64,000 nucleotides of DNA from Yersinia thracica (GCF_902170565.1 NZ_CABHXX010000082.1:1-64000), one strand, 5' to 3'. Shown: positions 9,983-20,130, numbered from the stretch's first letter. A program made the numbers and translations. Notes: generated from the letters alone by a model not told the origin.

Positions 9983-9983
9983 G

Positions 9984-10050
9984 CTCCTTCGGCCTTGAGG
10001 TTGCAGCGGTGTTGGCTGTATTCATCTCTGCAACGTCAGTAACTTTGGAT
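9984..10050. repeat. Second, core-deleted ERIC copy in tandem
   Basis: Starts with a near-exact repeat of the left arm of the preceding element (CTTCGGCCTTGAGGTTGCAG...GTTGGCTG, nt 9986-10018), then passes directly to right-arm-like sequence (CTGCAACGTCAGTAACTTTGG). The central core is missing. The rest of the gap to yadE (10051-10234) is AT-rich with nothing I recognise beyond its promoter. Confidence 0.7.
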
Positions 10051-10234
10051 CGGTTTTTAAGTGCTACTCGTAAATTATTAGTAAGTTAATTGTTGTTAAT
10101 ACTAGAATTTAATCGTAATAAATAATGTCCCCGTCTAATATCATCTTTCTCAACCTTGGGTGTCTCGTGCTATGCTGGCGCACCAGATTTTTCCCTTTTC
10201 AATTCAGCGCCGAATGCGCATAAGTAGAACGATA

Positions 10235-11542
10235 ATGTGGCATAAAAACAGAATAGCTATTGGGATGCTACTCGGTATTGTCATGTCGGTAATGATGCCG
10301 GCAACCCATGCAGACCTTCTACCAGACGAAGCGGTTCTTACCCCTAAATATATGGTTACCGACCGCGATAGCGAAATGTATTCATTGGTTGGCGATCAAG
10401 TCATTCCTGTCGGTGAGATTAAAGAAGATCAACTTATCCAAGTTTTGCCCGCGGCGGCAGAATATTATGAATTCAAATTTGGTAACGGTATCGGCTTTAT
10501 TGATAAAGACGATTTACGCGATATCAATAAAGCGCGAAAAAACAATGATATATTGGGGGATTTGAATAAGCCTCTGCCAAATCAAAACATTATCATTAAA
10601 CGCGAGACCCCGGTTTATTTGGTCGCAGATGTCGACGGCGAACAATTTGCTACCTTAGCAGAAAACTTACGCTACCCGATTGTCGGTAAGTTGAAAGACC
10701 GGCTAGGTAACACGTGGTATCAGGTCAATATTGGCGATCGTCTGGGGTATGTCAGCAGCACTGATGCTGAAATAGATAACGGCATTCCTATTCTGACTTA
10801 TCACCATATGTTGAAAAATGAGGAAAATAAACGTTTCCTCAATACCTCAACAACGACCTCTGATGCCGCGTTTAGCAACCAGATGACTTATCTCAAGCAA
10901 ACGGGTTACGACACCATTTCTCTTTATCAGCTTGAAGGTTATCTCAATAACAAAATTAACTTGCCCGCGAAAGTTGTGGTGCTGACATTCGATGACGGTC
11001 TTAAATCAGTCTATCGCTATGCTTATCCGATTCTGAAAGAAAATGGCTTCCGGGCAACAGCATTTATTATTTCATCGCGCATTAAACGTCACCCTCAGAA
11101 ATGGAATCCTGACACATTACAGTTTATGAGTATTTCCGAATTGAGATCAATTCAGGATGTATTTGATATTCAGTCTCATACGCACTTTTTACACCGGACT
11201 GACAATAAACGTAATCCAATCTTATTAAGTCGTTCTTATCATAATATTGTTTTTGATTTTGAACATTCTCGCCGGGCTTTGTCGCAGTTTAATCCACACG
11301 TGATTTTTCTGTCATATCCGTTCGGTGGCTTTAACCAAACCGCTATTGATGCGGCGAAAAATGCGGGTTTCCATTTGGCGGTGACGACTATGCAGGGCAA
11401 GGTTAAACCCGGCGATAATCCGTACACCCTCAAGCGGCTTTATATTCTGCGAACCGATTCAATCCCTACTATGGCTGAGCGTATCGCCAATGAACCTGGT
11501 CAGCCGGTTGCCGCTGCACCTGCGGTGATGGAGTCGGATTAG
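10235..11542 (+). CDS. yadE: Exported polysaccharide deacetylase YadE
   Basis: About 435 residues from ATG 10235, chosen because it puts the signal peptide ([19 protein letters not shown]...THA) at the N-terminus; in-frame starts at 10160 (GTG) and 10214 exist and none has a clear ribosome-binding site. Residues ~40-180 look like SH3b-type beta modules ([29 protein letters not shown]). The NodB/PgaB-like deacetylase domain follows: YHHML, LTFDDG (catalytic Asp and metal Asp), SHTHFLHR (metal His pair) and LSYPFGGFN. It probably removes acetyl groups from an N-acetylated envelope glycan; the substrate is unknown. It precedes panD, as in E. coli. Confidence 0.87.
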   Translation: MWHKNRIAIGMLLGIVMSVMMPATHADLLPDEAVLTPKYMVTDRDSEMYSLVGDQVIPVGEIKEDQLIQVLPAAAEYYEFKFGNGIGFIDKDDLRDINKARKNNDILGDLNKPLPNQNIIIKRETPVYLVADVDGEQFATLAENLRYPIVGKLKDRLGNTWYQVNIGDRLGYVSSTDAEIDNGIPILTYHHMLKNEENKRFLNTSTTTSDAAFSNQMTYLKQTGYDTISLYQLEGYLNNKINLPAKVVVLTFDDGLKSVYRYAYPILKENGFRATAFIISSRIKRHPQKWNPDTLQFMSISELRSIQDVFDIQSHTHFLHRTDNKRNPILLSRSYHNIVFDFEHSRRALSQFNPHVIFLSYPFGGFNQTAIDAAKNAGFHLAVTTMQGKVKPGDNPYTLKRLYILRTDSIPTMAERIANEPGQPVAAAPAVMESD

Positions 11543-11604
11543 TTATTTTATAGTGTGACGTTAAGATATAAAAAAGGTGGGCTTAATGACAAAGTGCTCG
11601 CAGC

Positions 11605-11706
11605 GGTGAAAACAGGTAGATCGTAAAGACGCCGTAAACCCTTCCCTGGGGGCTCGAGCCGCGCCATCCCTGGCGCGGACGCTTTACTCTTCTACCTGTC
11701 CTCACC
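11605..11706. repeat. 102-bp imperfect palindrome downstream of yadE
   Basis: The outer arms (11605-11620 and 11691-11706) match at 14 of 16 positions, including ACAGGTAGA / TCTACCTGT. An inner pair is GTAAAG (11623-11628) / CTTTAC (11682-11687), and a GC-rich tip hairpin CCGCGCCA (11659-11666) TCCC TGGCGCGG (11671-11678). It differs from ERIC. The layout suggests a non-autonomous mobile repeat or a structured RNA in the yadE/panD convergent gap. Confidence 0.7.
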
Positions 11707-11802
11707 TTACAAGATCGAGATATCAAGGTTTGCCAGCAGTTTTAGGCGCAGTGGTTAAGCTAAGCGCCTTTTCTATATGTGTAACTTCGCGTCAGACGGT
11801 TA

Positions 11803-12183
11803 TTAAGCGACCTGAACGGGGACGGCTTTAGCCTTGCGTTGCAGCTGATTTTCACCCTCAAAATACGCCACTTTTGGGTGGTGCAGGCGGGCATCAGCAT
11901 CTGACATCTGGACATAAGAACAGATGATCAATTTGTCACCAACACAAGCACAACGTGCTGCTGCGCCATTCACTGAGATAATTCGTGAACCTCGTTCGGC
12001 GGCGATAGCATAAGTCGAAAAACGCTGACCATTATCAACGTTATAAATATCAATGGCTTCATATTCCAGAATACCTGCGGCTTCCAGAAAATCCTGATCA
12101 ATAGCGCAGGAACCTTCATAGTGCAAATCAGCTTGAGTGACTTTCACCCGGTGCAGTTTGCCTTGCAACATAGTGCGTATCAT
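11803..12183 (-). CDS. panD: Aspartate 1-decarboxylase proenzyme
   Basis: 126 residues, identical in length to E. coli PanD. It makes beta-alanine for pantothenate. The Gly24-Ser25 self-cleavage site (YEGSCAID) that yields the pyruvoyl cofactor is intact, as are [16 protein letters not shown] and the C-terminal KAVPVQVA. On the minus strand with panC and panB but separated from them by an unrelated gene (12319-12828) with its own ribosome-binding site, so panD probably has its own promoter in 12184-12318. Confidence 0.97.
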
Positions 12184-12318
12184 AACTCTTACCTTTGACC
12201 CCGGTTATTGCCCAGAATAAGTCTGGCACCCGTCCCATCATCGACCGATTTAGGGAGAAGCGCTCAGTTTTGCTGATTTTATATCAGTTGTCTATGATTG
12301 CGCTATTCAGTAATAAAA

Positions 12319-12828
12319 TTAGGGGGGGTCAAAGGGCCTATACGACCAGTTTAGCAAGGTGATGCGATCAAACCCTCGATCCCATGCTCTCTCGGTTGCT
12401 GGCTGTAAACGTATGGTTTTTTGGGGGCTACCAAGGATGTCGATTAAGTATTGGTTGGTGAGGCGGATGATATGTAATATAAATTCGCCATTTTCATCCT
12501 TAATAATGAATTGTTGTTGTGTGTTGTCCGAGCTTTCAGACTGAGAAAATCTATCTTGATATCCTGGTGCAGCAAGCTCTTTTAATTGATTAAAAATTTT
12601 GTCTGTATTGTTGTGAGTTCCTGTCGAGACCATTCCATCGCGGTTATACCCTGGATGGCATAGTTGATAGAGGCATTCCAATGCTTCAGCCCGACGAGTG
12701 AAACAGAAAAAGTCCTTTATTATTTCCCATAGACTCATAGATGGCGGTGTTGTATTTCTCGCAATATCAGCGATAACTGAGAGACTAATCTCAGTGGAAA
12801 ACACGTGATTCCCAACCATAATTCCCAT
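12319..12828 (-). CDS. Orphan N-terminal domain of SPI-2-type T3SS effectors (SspH2/SseI/SifA-like)
   Basis: 169 residues; ATG 12828 follows AGGGGA by about eight bases. The first ~140 residues align from residue 1 with the shared N-terminal secretion/translocation domain of Salmonella SPI-2 effectors. TTPPSMSLWEIIKDFFCFT (26-44) and AEALECLYQLCHPG (47-60) match SspH2 TPPEMSSWEKMKEFFCST and TEALECIWTICHP, and QLKELAAPGYQDRF (81-94) matches SifA ELKELACASQRDRF. The WEK(I/M)xxFF translocation motif is present as WEIIKDFF (34-41). Cys9 of SspH2, a palmitoylation site, is absent. There is no leucine-rich repeat, E3 ligase or other catalytic domain, only ~30 extra residues. No secretion system is visible nearby. 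Homology is clear to me from remembered sequences; secretion and role are inference. A run of seven G (12322-12328, top strand) lies at the stop. Confidence 0.75.
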   Translation of the reverse strand: MGIMVGNHVFSTEISLSVIADIARNTTPPSMSLWEIIKDFFCFTRRAEALECLYQLCHPGYNRDGMVSTGTHNNTDKIFNQLKELAAPGYQDRFSQSESSDNTQQQFIIKDENGEFILHIIRLTNQYLIDILGSPQKTIRLQPATERAWDRGFDRITLLNWSYRPFDPP

Positions 12829-12982
12829 CGTCAGTCCCCTGTTATTTATGCAATGTATTTACATACAAAAGCAGGAATAATGCTTTAGGGTTAACACCTT
12901 GTTTTTGTGGCGAAGGAAAGGGGCGAGGAAGAGGAATATGTGGTGAAAACCGGGCTATACCGGCATTCACCATAGTCAAGGG

Positions 12983-13837
12983 CTAACTACGTAAATCAAC
13001 TTGTTGATTATCAATCAGGCGAGCTTTACCCAACCAGACGGCCAGCAGTATCACGGCTTGTTTGCTGTCAACCGTCAACGGCTGTAAAGTTTGGGCATCA
13101 CGAATAAACAGCTCATCCGGTGTGAAACCGGCACTGCGTAATTGTTCTGCAGTGTCAGCCAGTAAATCATCAATTTGCCGCTCACCCATGGCCAGTTTCT
13201 CGGCCAACGCCTGCATTATCTTATACAGTTGTGGCGCAATTTTGCGCTCTTCAGCGGTCAAATAACCGTTACGAGAACTGAGTGCCAGGCCATCTTTGGC
13301 GCGTACAATGGGCACGCCGACAATATTGATGTCATAGCCCATATCCGCCACCATTTTGCGGATCAGCGCCAGTTGTTGATAATCTTTTTCGCCAAAACAG
13401 GCCACATCCGGCTGAACCAGATTGAACAGTTTGCTGACAATAGTGGATACGCCACGGAAATGTCCGGGGCGGCTAGCGCCCTCCAAAATGGTCGACAGGG
13501 CAGGGACGTCAACATAGGTCTGGCTGTCCAAACCTGCGGGGTAAACATCCGCCGCCGCAGGGGCGAACACTAAATCCACACCGTGGCGGGTCAGCTTCTC
13601 GCAATCTTCCTGCAAGGTGCGCGGGTAGCGGGCTAAATCATCCGGGCGCTCGAATTGCAGTGGATTGACAAAAATACTGACGACCACAATATCGGCACGA
13701 GTTTTGGCATCTTCCACCAAAGTCATATGCCCTTGGTGTAGGTTACCCATGGTGGGAACCAAAGCAACTCGTTTGCCTTCCTGTCGCCAGCGGCGAATTT
13801 GCTGGCGTAATAGTGGTAAGGTTTCAATAATCAGCAT
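12983..13837 (-). CDS. panC: Pantothenate synthetase (pantoate-beta-alanine ligase)
   Basis: 284 residues from ATG 13837 ([17 protein letters not shown]) with GGAGAA upstream; the longer open frame reads back into an ERIC element and is not coding. It joins pantoate and beta-alanine using ATP. The nucleotidyltransferase motifs [12 protein letters not shown] and FGEKDYQQL, and [10 protein letters not shown], are intact. It lies downstream of panB on the same strand; an ERIC element fills the gap between them. Confidence 0.97.
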   Translation of the reverse strand: MLIIETLPLLRQQIRRWRQEGKRVALVPTMGNLHQGHMTLVEDAKTRADIVVVSIFVNPLQFERPDDLARYPRTLQEDCEKLTRHGVDLVFAPAAADVYPAGLDSQTYVDVPALSTILEGASRPGHFRGVSTIVSKLFNLVQPDVACFGEKDYQQLALIRKMVADMGYDINIVGVPIVRAKDGLALSSRNGYLTAEERKIAPQLYKIMQALAEKLAMGERQIDDLLADTAEQLRSAGFTPDELFIRDAQTLQPLTVDSKQAVILLAVWLGKARLIDNQQVDLRS

Positions 13838-13848
13838 TCTTTTCTCCG

Positions 13849-13974
13849 TATACCCGTCATCTTTCAAACCGCAGGTGTGTTGGCCGCCCTCATCACCCGA
13901 ATCACTGACTTGTGTCAGCTCATCGGGATGCTCTCGCTTGCCGCCTTCCTGCACCTTGAAATCTATTGGGTATA
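13849..13974. repeat. ERIC element between panB and panC
   Basis: 126 bp bounded by TATACCCGTCAT and TTGGGTATA, with the core AATCACTGACTTGTGTCAGCTC. It lies in the same orientation class as the copy between folK and panB and would be transcribed as part of the panBC message. Confidence 0.88.
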
Positions 13975-14010
13975 AATAGGATATAATAGCAGTGTATTAT
14001 CAACAAAAAC

Positions 14011-14811
14011 TTACTGGAAAGTATGTTCTTCAGCGGGATAATCACCGCTCTCAACTTCTTGAATATACAGCTTAATGGCGGCACGAATATCCCCCCCACT
14101 TTGCGGCAGGAAATTTTTGCTGAATTTCGGCGTATGTCCACCCGTAATGCCCAAGGCATCATGCATGACCAGAATTTGCCCGTCGGTAACATTCCCCGCG
14201 CCAATACCAATCACCGGGATTGCCAGTGCTTCAGTCACGCGCTGTGCCAGTTCCACCGGAACGCATTCCAGTACCAGCAATTGTGCACCGGCATTTTCAA
14301 GCGCCAGAGCATCTTTCAACAGTTGGTTCGCCGCGACTTCTTCACGGCCTTGAACTTTGTAACCGCCGAAAATATTGACTGATTGTGGGGTTAACCCCAA
14401 GTGCCCACACACTGGAACAGCCCGTTCTGCCAGCATGCGAACGGTATCGCACAACCAGCTACCGCCCTCCAGTTTGACCATGTTGGCCCCAGCCCGCATC
14501 AGTTCGGCGGCATTGGCAAATGTTTGCTCTGGTGTGGCGTAACTCATAAATGGCATGTCTGCTAATAATAGGCAATGAGGTGCACCACGGCGCACTGCAC
14601 GGGTGTGATAAGCCACATCCGCAGTTGTGACCGGCAATGTCGAGTCGAAGCCCTGTAACGTCATACCGAGCGAATCACCCACCAGAAGAACCTCAATTCC
14701 CTGTTCGGCGAATAATTGCGCAAAGCTAGCATCATAGGCAGTCAGTGTGGCGAACTTACGCTTCTCGAGTTTCCATTGGCGCAAGTGGCTCATGGTGGTG
14801 GCTTTCATCAC
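14011..14811 (-). CDS. panB: 3-methyl-2-oxobutanoate hydroxymethyltransferase
   Basis: 265-266 residues (ATG 14811 or 14808). First step of pantoate synthesis: adds a hydroxymethyl group from methylene-tetrahydrofolate to 2-oxoisovalerate. Motifs [33 protein letters not shown], and [19 protein letters not shown] match the family. A GGAGAAA site precedes the start. It sits between folK and panC, flanked on both sides by ERIC elements. Decameric cytoplasmic enzyme in characterised relatives. Confidence 0.97.
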   Translation of the reverse strand: MMKATTMSHLRQWKLEKRKFATLTAYDASFAQLFAEQGIEVLLVGDSLGMTLQGFDSTLPVTTADVAYHTRAVRRGAPHCLLLADMPFMSYATPEQTFANAAELMRAGANMVKLEGGSWLCDTVRMLAERAVPVCGHLGLTPQSVNIFGGYKVQGREEVAANQLLKDALALENAGAQLLVLECVPVELAQRVTEALAIPVIGIGAGNVTDGQILVMHDALGITGGHTPKFSKNFLPQSGGDIRAAIKLYIQEVESGDYPAEEHTFQ

Positions 14812-14857
14812 TCTTTCTCCTGAGACGGTAGGTTAAAATGGCGGGATATCAGATAGG

Positions 14858-14984
14858 TATACCCGTCATACTTCAAGCTGCATGTGTGTTGGCTGCCTTC
14901 GTTCACCCCAGTCACTGACTTGTGTAAGATCTTGGGGACTCGCTCAGTTGCCGCCTTCATGCAACTCGAATTATTTAGTGTATA
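14858..14984. repeat. ERIC element between folK and panB
   Basis: About 127 bp starting TATACCCGTCATACTTCAAG with the core AGTCACTGACTTGTGTAAGA and ending in an altered TATATA terminus. Only ~28 bp separates it from the folK stop. Confidence 0.88.
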
Positions 14985-15012
14985 TATAGTGTGTTGGATT
15001 GGATCGGTGCAG

Positions 15013-15492
15013 TTACCAAGGTACCAGGCCATTTTTATCGACGAGTTTAAGGCGGTCTGACAGCGATTCGCCATCGGGAAAAATAAGATCAGGGGCAATA
15101 TCGGCCAACGGGTAGAGCATGAACTCTCGTTCTTTCAAACCATAATGCGGCACAATGAGGCGGTCGGTTTTTATCACTTGATCGCCATACAACATAATAT
15201 CGAGATCCAGTGTCCGTGGCCCCCAGCGCTGTTCTTTCCTTACCCGCCCCTGATTGCGTTCGATGGCTTGGGTGCTGTCTAACAGTTGTTCCGGGGGCAG
15301 GGAGGTATCTAACGCCACGACCGCATTAAGAAAATCCGGCTGATCCTGAGGGCCTAACGGTTTAGTGCGATAAAAAGGTGAGCATGCCACCAACCGGGTG
15401 CGCGGCAGATGCTCCAGCGCTTCCAGTGCGGTTTTAACCTGTTGCAGTGGCATGGACTGATTACTGCCTAACGCGATATAGACCCGGATCAT
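15013..15492 (-). CDS. folK: Dihydropterin pyrophosphokinase (HPPK)
   Basis: 159 residues. It transfers pyrophosphate from ATP to 6-hydroxymethyl-dihydropterin in folate synthesis. Family signatures: ALGSNQSMPLQQV at the start, YRTKPLGPQDQPDFLNAVVAL, and RWGPRTLDLDIMLYGD with the magnesium-binding Asp pair. It begins eight bases after the pcnB stop, so the two are co-transcribed as in E. coli. Confidence 0.97.
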   Translation of the reverse strand: MIRVYIALGSNQSMPLQQVKTALEALEHLPRTRLVACSPFYRTKPLGPQDQPDFLNAVVALDTSLPPEQLLDSTQAIERNQGRVRKEQRWGPRTLDLDIMLYGDQVIKTDRLIVPHYGLKEREFMLYPLADIAPDLIFPDGESLSDRLKLVDKNGLVPW

Positions 15493-15500
15493 AGTGCGTA

Positions 15501-17057
15501 TTATGCCCCTTCGTTACGTGGTGCTGGCTTACGCGGGCGGCGAGGACGAGAGCGACGCGGCGCCGGATCGGCCCCTAGAGTATTCAGCATATTTTTTTGT
15601 TGTAGTGGGGGGGCTTCCTGGAATTCGCTCCACCACTGTGTAAGGCGCTGTAATTCATGGTTATTTTCTACTTCAGCGCGCAGTGCCAGCAAGTCGTAAG
15701 CTGCACGGAACTTTGGATGTTCCATCAGCTTATGTGCACGTTTACCCTGACGGCGTGACAGCCGCAGTTGCAGCAGCCAGATATCTCGCACCAATGAGGT
15801 TATACGTTTTGGAATCGCCAGTGAGCGGCACTCTTCATCCAACACATCATTCATTGCCAGTGCGAAAGCATCGTAATAGGCCAAACCACTTTCTTGCGTC
15901 AGCTTCTGCGCATGTTCAATCAGCGGATACCAAAGCATAGCGGCAAATAAGAATGCTGGATTGACGCGCTTATCATTATGCAAACGATAGTCAGTATTTT
16001 TCAGAACCTGAACCAAAATACGTTCCATCGGCGAGTCATGATGCTCGGTAAAATGGCGGGCAATCAGTGGGAATAACGGCTGGAAAAGCTGATATTCACA
16101 CAGTTTTAAATAAGTTTTATAGCCGTAGCCTGATTGCAGTAGTTTGAGTGACTCTTCAAACAGACGTGCGGGTGGGATCTCGCGCAGCAGCGAGGCCAGA
16201 CGCGGGATCGGCTCCGCAGTTTCCGAGCTGATCGTCATATCCAGTTTAGCGGCAAAACGAACAGCCCGCAGCATCCGCACCGGATCTTCACGATAGCGAG
16301 TTTCAGGATCGCCAATCAGGCGGATAATACCTTCTTTCAGATCACGCAAACCGCCGGTGTAGTCGCGCAGCGCAAAATCAGAAATGCCGTAATAGAGGCT
16401 ATTAATCGTGAAGTCTCGGCGCTGGGCGTCATCTTCAATGGTGCCGAAAATGTTGTCACGCAACAGCATGCCATTTTGTGCTTGCTGAGAAGAGTTTTTG
16501 TCGCTGTCTTCCGCTTGCTGTTGTTCGTGGTGACCACGGAAAGTGGCGACTTCAATAATTTCCGGGCCAAACATGACATGGGCCAGACGGAAACGGCGAC
16601 CGACCAGGCGGCAGTTGCGGAATAATTTTCGCACTTGTTCTGGCGTGGCGCTGGTGGTGATATCAAAATCTTTTGGTTTTTTGCCCAATAACAGATCACG
16701 GACACCGCCGCCAACCAGATAGGCTTCGTAACCTGATTTATTCAGGCGATAGAGAACCTTCAGCGCATTATCGCTGATATCTCTGCGGGAAATATTGTGC
16801 TGATCTCGTGGAATAATCGTCATCGCACTTTGCTGTGAAGAAAGCTGTTGTGAAGCCGGCACCGCATGATTCTTGCGGCCAGTATTCATTCTGGCAGGCC
16901 TTTTCTCTTTGCGGGCCACGTTATCTTCACCGGGCACTTTATCTTTACGGGCACTGCTATCACGAGCCGTGTCATCACGGACAGCTTTGCTATCGTCAGC
17001 TGATTTATTATCTCGAATCAGTACCTTACGGCAGAAATTGGCTACTCGGGTAAAAAT
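15501..17057 (-). CDS. pcnB: Poly(A) polymerase I, apparent AUU start codon
   Basis: 518 residues if translation starts at ATT (17057-17055). From there the frame reads (M)[12 protein letters not shown], the same as E. coli PcnB, whose natural start is a documented inefficient AUU. GAGGTG lies seven bases upstream. The first conventional in-frame start (GTG, 16937) would drop 40 residues. It polyadenylates RNA 3' ends, promoting decay. The nucleotidyltransferase motif [18 protein letters not shown] (class II, tRNA nucleotidyltransferase-like), [11 protein letters not shown] and the RNA-binding segment with [14 protein letters not shown] are present. A variable, charged linker follows the N-terminus (DD/RD/KD repeats), and the C-terminus is very basic ([11 protein letters not shown]). 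Confidence 0.93.
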   Translation of the reverse strand: MFTRVANFCRKVLIRDNKSADDSKAVRDDTARDSSARKDKVPGEDNVARKEKRPARMNTGRKNHAVPASQQLSSQQSAMTIIPRDQHNISRRDISDNALKVLYRLNKSGYEAYLVGGGVRDLLLGKKPKDFDITTSATPEQVRKLFRNCRLVGRRFRLAHVMFGPEIIEVATFRGHHEQQQAEDSDKNSSQQAQNGMLLRDNIFGTIEDDAQRRDFTINSLYYGISDFALRDYTGGLRDLKEGIIRLIGDPETRYREDPVRMLRAVRFAAKLDMTISSETAEPIPRLASLLREIPPARLFEESLKLLQSGYGYKTYLKLCEYQLFQPLFPLIARHFTEHHDSPMERILVQVLKNTDYRLHNDKRVNPAFLFAAMLWYPLIEHAQKLTQESGLAYYDAFALAMNDVLDEECRSLAIPKRITSLVRDIWLLQLRLSRRQGKRAHKLMEHPKFRAAYDLLALRAEVENNHELQRLTQWWSEFQEAPPLQQKNMLNTLGADPAPRRSRPRRPRKPAPRNEGA

Positions 17058-17119
17058 GGTACACCTCGATAGTGGCTAATAAATTACAGAACAACAGAAA
17101 AACAGCGTCTAATCATAGC

Positions 17120-18064
17120 TCACCGTGCTGTCTTTGAGAATGCCGTTGTGTTCTCACTGGTTATCTCCGCCCCGTGATGCGGAATGGTTGCCAATGTCCA
17201 ATTTTCGACGGCAAAGCGTAATAATAACGGCAAATCAAGATCTTGCCAGCATTCTGGTAGCGGTTGACGCAAAAATTTTAGTGCTTCGACTAGAATCGGA
17301 CGCGGGCAGCCATTGGGCAGCGGCGGCGCATGATTTTGTTTAGAGAGCTTATTACCATTATGATTCAGCGCCAGCGGTAAGTGCAAATAGCGGGGCACCG
17401 GTTGCTGTAGCTGCTGGTAGAGCGCTATCTGACGTACTGTGGGTTCGATTAAATCAGCTCCGCGTACAATCTCGGTCACCCCTTGAAAAGCATCATCGAC
17501 CACCACCGCCAGATTATAGGCAAATAAGCCATCTCGACGACGAATAATAAAATCTTCTTCAGCCAGTGCGGGTACGGCGTGCAACTCACCGAGTAATTTA
17601 TCACAAAAGGTATAAACCGGATGAGTTTGGCGTAAGCGAATGGCTGCGTTTTGGGCTGGCAAATGGCGGTCACGGCAATAGCCGTCATATAGACCACCGA
17701 TTTGCTGAATGCGGCTGCGGGTGCAGGTGCAGTAATAGCTCAGCCCTTGTTGCTCCAGCCAGTCTAAGGCGGCGCGATAGGCTTCGTGGCGCTGAGATTG
17801 ATAAATAACCGGGCCATCCCAATGGAGGCCATAGTGGTCCAGAGTCGCTAAAATACGGTCTGCAGCGCCAGGGATCTCACGGGGGGGATCAATATCTTCG
17901 ATGCGAACTAGCCAGCTCCCACCTTCAGCGCGGGCTTGCAAGTAACTTCCCAATGCAGCAATCAGCGAACCGAAATGCAAATCACCAGACGGAGAAGGCG
18001 CAAAACGCCCAACATACGGGGTTTGCATAAGCGCAGCTTGCTCGGTATTGATCTCTTCGGGCAT
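17120..18064 (-). CDS. gluQ: Glutamyl-Q tRNA(Asp) synthetase
   Basis: 314 residues. A GluRS catalytic-core paralogue without an anticodon-binding domain; it attaches glutamate to the queuosine base of tRNA-Asp. Motifs: [15 protein letters not shown] (HIGH-like), [10 protein letters not shown] and [12 protein letters not shown] (zinc-site Cys), and KLSKQNHA (KMSKS-like). The C-terminal ~25 residues differ from E. coli. The start ATG 18064 has no purine-rich site; Met14 (MQTPYVGRF) is an alternative. Lies between dksA and pcnB, as in E. coli. Its function connects to the queuosine genes queE and queD at 54.6-55.6 kb. Confidence 0.95.
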   Translation of the reverse strand: MPEEINTEQAALMQTPYVGRFAPSPSGDLHFGSLIAALGSYLQARAEGGSWLVRIEDIDPPREIPGAADRILATLDHYGLHWDGPVIYQSQRHEAYRAALDWLEQQGLSYYCTCTRSRIQQIGGLYDGYCRDRHLPAQNAAIRLRQTHPVYTFCDKLLGELHAVPALAEEDFIIRRRDGLFAYNLAVVVDDAFQGVTEIVRGADLIEPTVRQIALYQQLQQPVPRYLHLPLALNHNGNKLSKQNHAPPLPNGCPRPILVEALKFLRQPLPECWQDLDLPLLLRFAVENWTLATIPHHGAEITSENTTAFSKTAR

Positions 18065-18165
18065 AAAAGGAAAGGGAAATCCAGTGTAGTAAATGCGGTG
18101 CCGGAGATGACTCTGGCACCGTGTCTATAGCTCCAACTTCTTTGGATATACAGGTTATTACTGTG

Positions 18166-18621
18166 TTAGCCTGCCATCTGCTTTTCGCGGATTTCGGCTA
18201 GGGTTTTACAGTCAATGCACAAATCTGCAGTGGGTCGTGCTTCCAGACGGCGAATACCAATTTCTACGCCACAAGACTCGCAGAAACCGAAATCCTCATC
18301 CTCGACTTTCTTCAGCGTTTTCTCGATCTTTTTAATCAGTTTACGCTCGCGGTCGCGGTTACGAAGTTCAAGACTAAACTCTTCTTCCTGCGCAGCACGG
18401 TCTACCGGATCGGGGAAATTAGCAGCTTCGTCTTGCATGTGCGATACAGTACGGTCTACTTCGTCCCTGAGCTGGTTGCGCCATGCTTCAAGAATCCGCT
18501 TGAAATGCAACAGCTGGGCGGCATTCATATACTCTTCGCCAGGCTTCTCTTGGTATGGCTCTACCCCAGCTATGGCGAGAATGCTCAAGGACGAGGTTTT
18601 ACGTTTTTGCCCTTCTTGCAT
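18166..18621 (-). CDS. dksA: RNA polymerase-binding transcription factor DksA
   Basis: 151 residues from ATG 18621 ([15 protein letters not shown]), the same length as E. coli; the upstream extension of the open frame is not coding. It enters the RNA polymerase secondary channel and works with ppGpp (made by RelA, 44.0 kb) at stringent-response promoters. The coiled-coil tip acids DPVD (Asp71, Asp74) and the zinc finger (CESCGVEIG...LCIDCKTL) are intact. A GGAGAAGC site precedes the start. Confidence 0.98.
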   Translation of the reverse strand: MQEGQKRKTSSLSILAIAGVEPYQEKPGEEYMNAAQLLHFKRILEAWRNQLRDEVDRTVSHMQDEAANFPDPVDRAAQEEEFSLELRNRDRERKLIKKIEKTLKKVEDEDFGFCESCGVEIGIRRLEARPTADLCIDCKTLAEIREKQMAG

Positions 18622-18800
18622 GATGCTTCTCCTACATTCATACGCACTATCAAAATCCCCAATCGGGGAAAAAATCAGGCCGCTATAAATAACAGAAGGA
18701 AGGAAGGTTAGCAATTATTCCTGTCGCCTGCTTGACAATGGTGTGAGGGCAGGCGTATTTGGCGAGCAACTTCATCCAATAATCGCTTTTTTATTCAGCG

Positions 18801-19565
18801 CTATGAATGGGGCATTTCGTCCAGTAATAACGGTAGGCGTGCATCCAGCGCAATACCGTCAGGCGATAGTTGAAAACCGTAGCAAATAACCTCCACTCCT
18901 GCTTGCTGAGCCTGGGCCAGCAATTCTGCATAGCGTTTGTCAATGTGTCGGGCAGCAGCGACCTGCCTGATGCCCGTATGCAATACGGCAAAAAAAAGTA
19001 CCGCCCGGTGACCATTGGCAACCCTGTTTTGTAACTCCCTGAGATGCTTCTGCCCCCGCAGAGTGACGGCATCCGGGAAATATCCACACTGTTGCTGTAA
19101 TAAAGTAACCGATTTGACTTCAATATAGCAGTTAGGTCTATTTTCTGCCTGCAATAACAAGTCTATACGGCTATTTTCATCCCCATACTTAACCTCTCTT
19201 CTGACAGAAGTGTAACCAGATAATTCAACAATATAATTATTATCTATTGCTGCACTGGCTAACTCATTGGCACGCAAGGTATTTACGCATATCCAATCAT
19301 CGGTTTGGGTCTGAGTTAACTCCCAACTATGGGGATACTTACGTTTTGGGTTATCCGAGGTCGAATACCAGACCCTATCCCCTGGCGTGGCACAACCGGT
19401 CATTGCTCCGGTATTAGCGCAATGAATAGTTAATGTTTCTCCCTCGGGCGTCACAATATCAGCTAAAAAGCGTTTATACCGCAGGATAAGTGTGGCGGGC
19501 TGTAATTTGGGGTTAAAAGATAATAACCGAGGAGCCAAAGCCGGCAACGGGGAATTAGATGGCAT
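18801..19565 (-). CDS. sfsA: SfsA family protein
   Basis: 254 residues from ATG 19565 ([11 protein letters not shown]), chosen for the AAGGAAA site eight bases upstream; the start overlaps the 3' end of thpR by eleven bases. It matches E. coli SfsA ([73 protein letters not shown]). The fold has an OB-like DNA-binding part and a nuclease-like part; E. coli sfsA was linked to maltose metabolism, but the biochemical role is unsettled. The N-terminus is about 15 residues longer than in E. coli. Confidence 0.93.
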   Translation of the reverse strand: MPSNSPLPALAPRLLSFNPKLQPATLILRYKRFLADIVTPEGETLTIHCANTGAMTGCATPGDRVWYSTSDNPKRKYPHSWELTQTQTDDWICVNTLRANELASAAIDNNYIVELSGYTSVRREVKYGDENSRIDLLLQAENRPNCYIEVKSVTLLQQQCGYFPDAVTLRGQKHLRELQNRVANGHRAVLFFAVLHTGIRQVAAARHIDKRYAELLAQAQQAGVEVICYGFQLSPDGIALDARLPLLLDEMPHS

Positions 19566-20130
19566 CAGGTTTCCTTTCAGTGCTCGCCAATGGCCAGCTT
19601 TGTACAATGTTATAACGGGTGCGGCCTCGTGTGAATACCGATTCATATAACGAAAAAAGGTCTGCCCGAAAGCTTTCGTTGGGCGCTTTCGCCGGTATGG
19701 TGACTGGGCGAATAGCCCCACGGAATAACGTCACATGGGGATGAAATGGCAGTGGTGTTTGGTAACAACCACTGCGCGCCGCTTGGGATCGCAACAACTG
19801 GGCCAATTGCAACAGCCCGCGCGGGGGATTTTTACATCCGAGCCAGATCACTCCGGAATTAGGCCAGTGGCCAATATCATCCAGCGTTATGTTAAAACCT
19901 GACTGACTAATGCGCCCGGCTTGTTGCTGCAAGACTTGAGCTTTAGCGTGACTCACCTCGCCGAGGAATGCCAGTGTCAGGTGGAGATTCGCGGCAGCAA
20001 TAGGGCGGCCAGCCTCGGGCGGGAAGTTATCTGCTCGCCATGGCACAATGGTCCGTTGCAGGGCATCAGGTAGGGCCAGCGCAAAGAACAGGCGGCGAAA
20101 GCGGGTTTTATTATCGACGGCTTTAATCAT
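19555..20130 (-). CDS. thpR: RNA 2',3'-cyclic phosphodiesterase ThpR
   Basis: 191 residues of the 2H phosphoesterase superfamily: the two catalytic motifs are HLTLAFLGE and HPHVTLFRG. It opens 2',3'-cyclic phosphate ends of RNA (and ligates 2'-5' tRNA half-molecules in vitro). Divergent from hrpB and overlapping sfsA, giving a probable thpR-sfsA transcript. The start has no obvious ribosome-binding site. Confidence 0.92.
   Translation of the reverse strand: MIKAVDNKTRFRRLFFALALPDALQRTIVPWRADNFPPEAGRPIAAANLHLTLAFLGEVSHAKAQVLQQQAGRISQSGFNITLDDIGHWPNSGVIWLGCKNPPRGLLQLAQLLRSQAARSGCYQTPLPFHPHVTLFRGAIRPVTIPAKAPNESFRADLFSLYESVFTRGRTRYNIVQSWPLASTERKPDAI

Noticed and set aside
12315-12330. Run of seven G at the end of the effector-like gene as a phase-variation switch
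   Set aside because: A one-base gain would add only about 15-16 residues before a stop, so no on/off effect is expected.
13838-13954. 39-residue N-terminal extension of PanC
   Set aside because: It is translated ERIC sequence; the ATG at 13837 has a ribosome-binding site and matches the family start.
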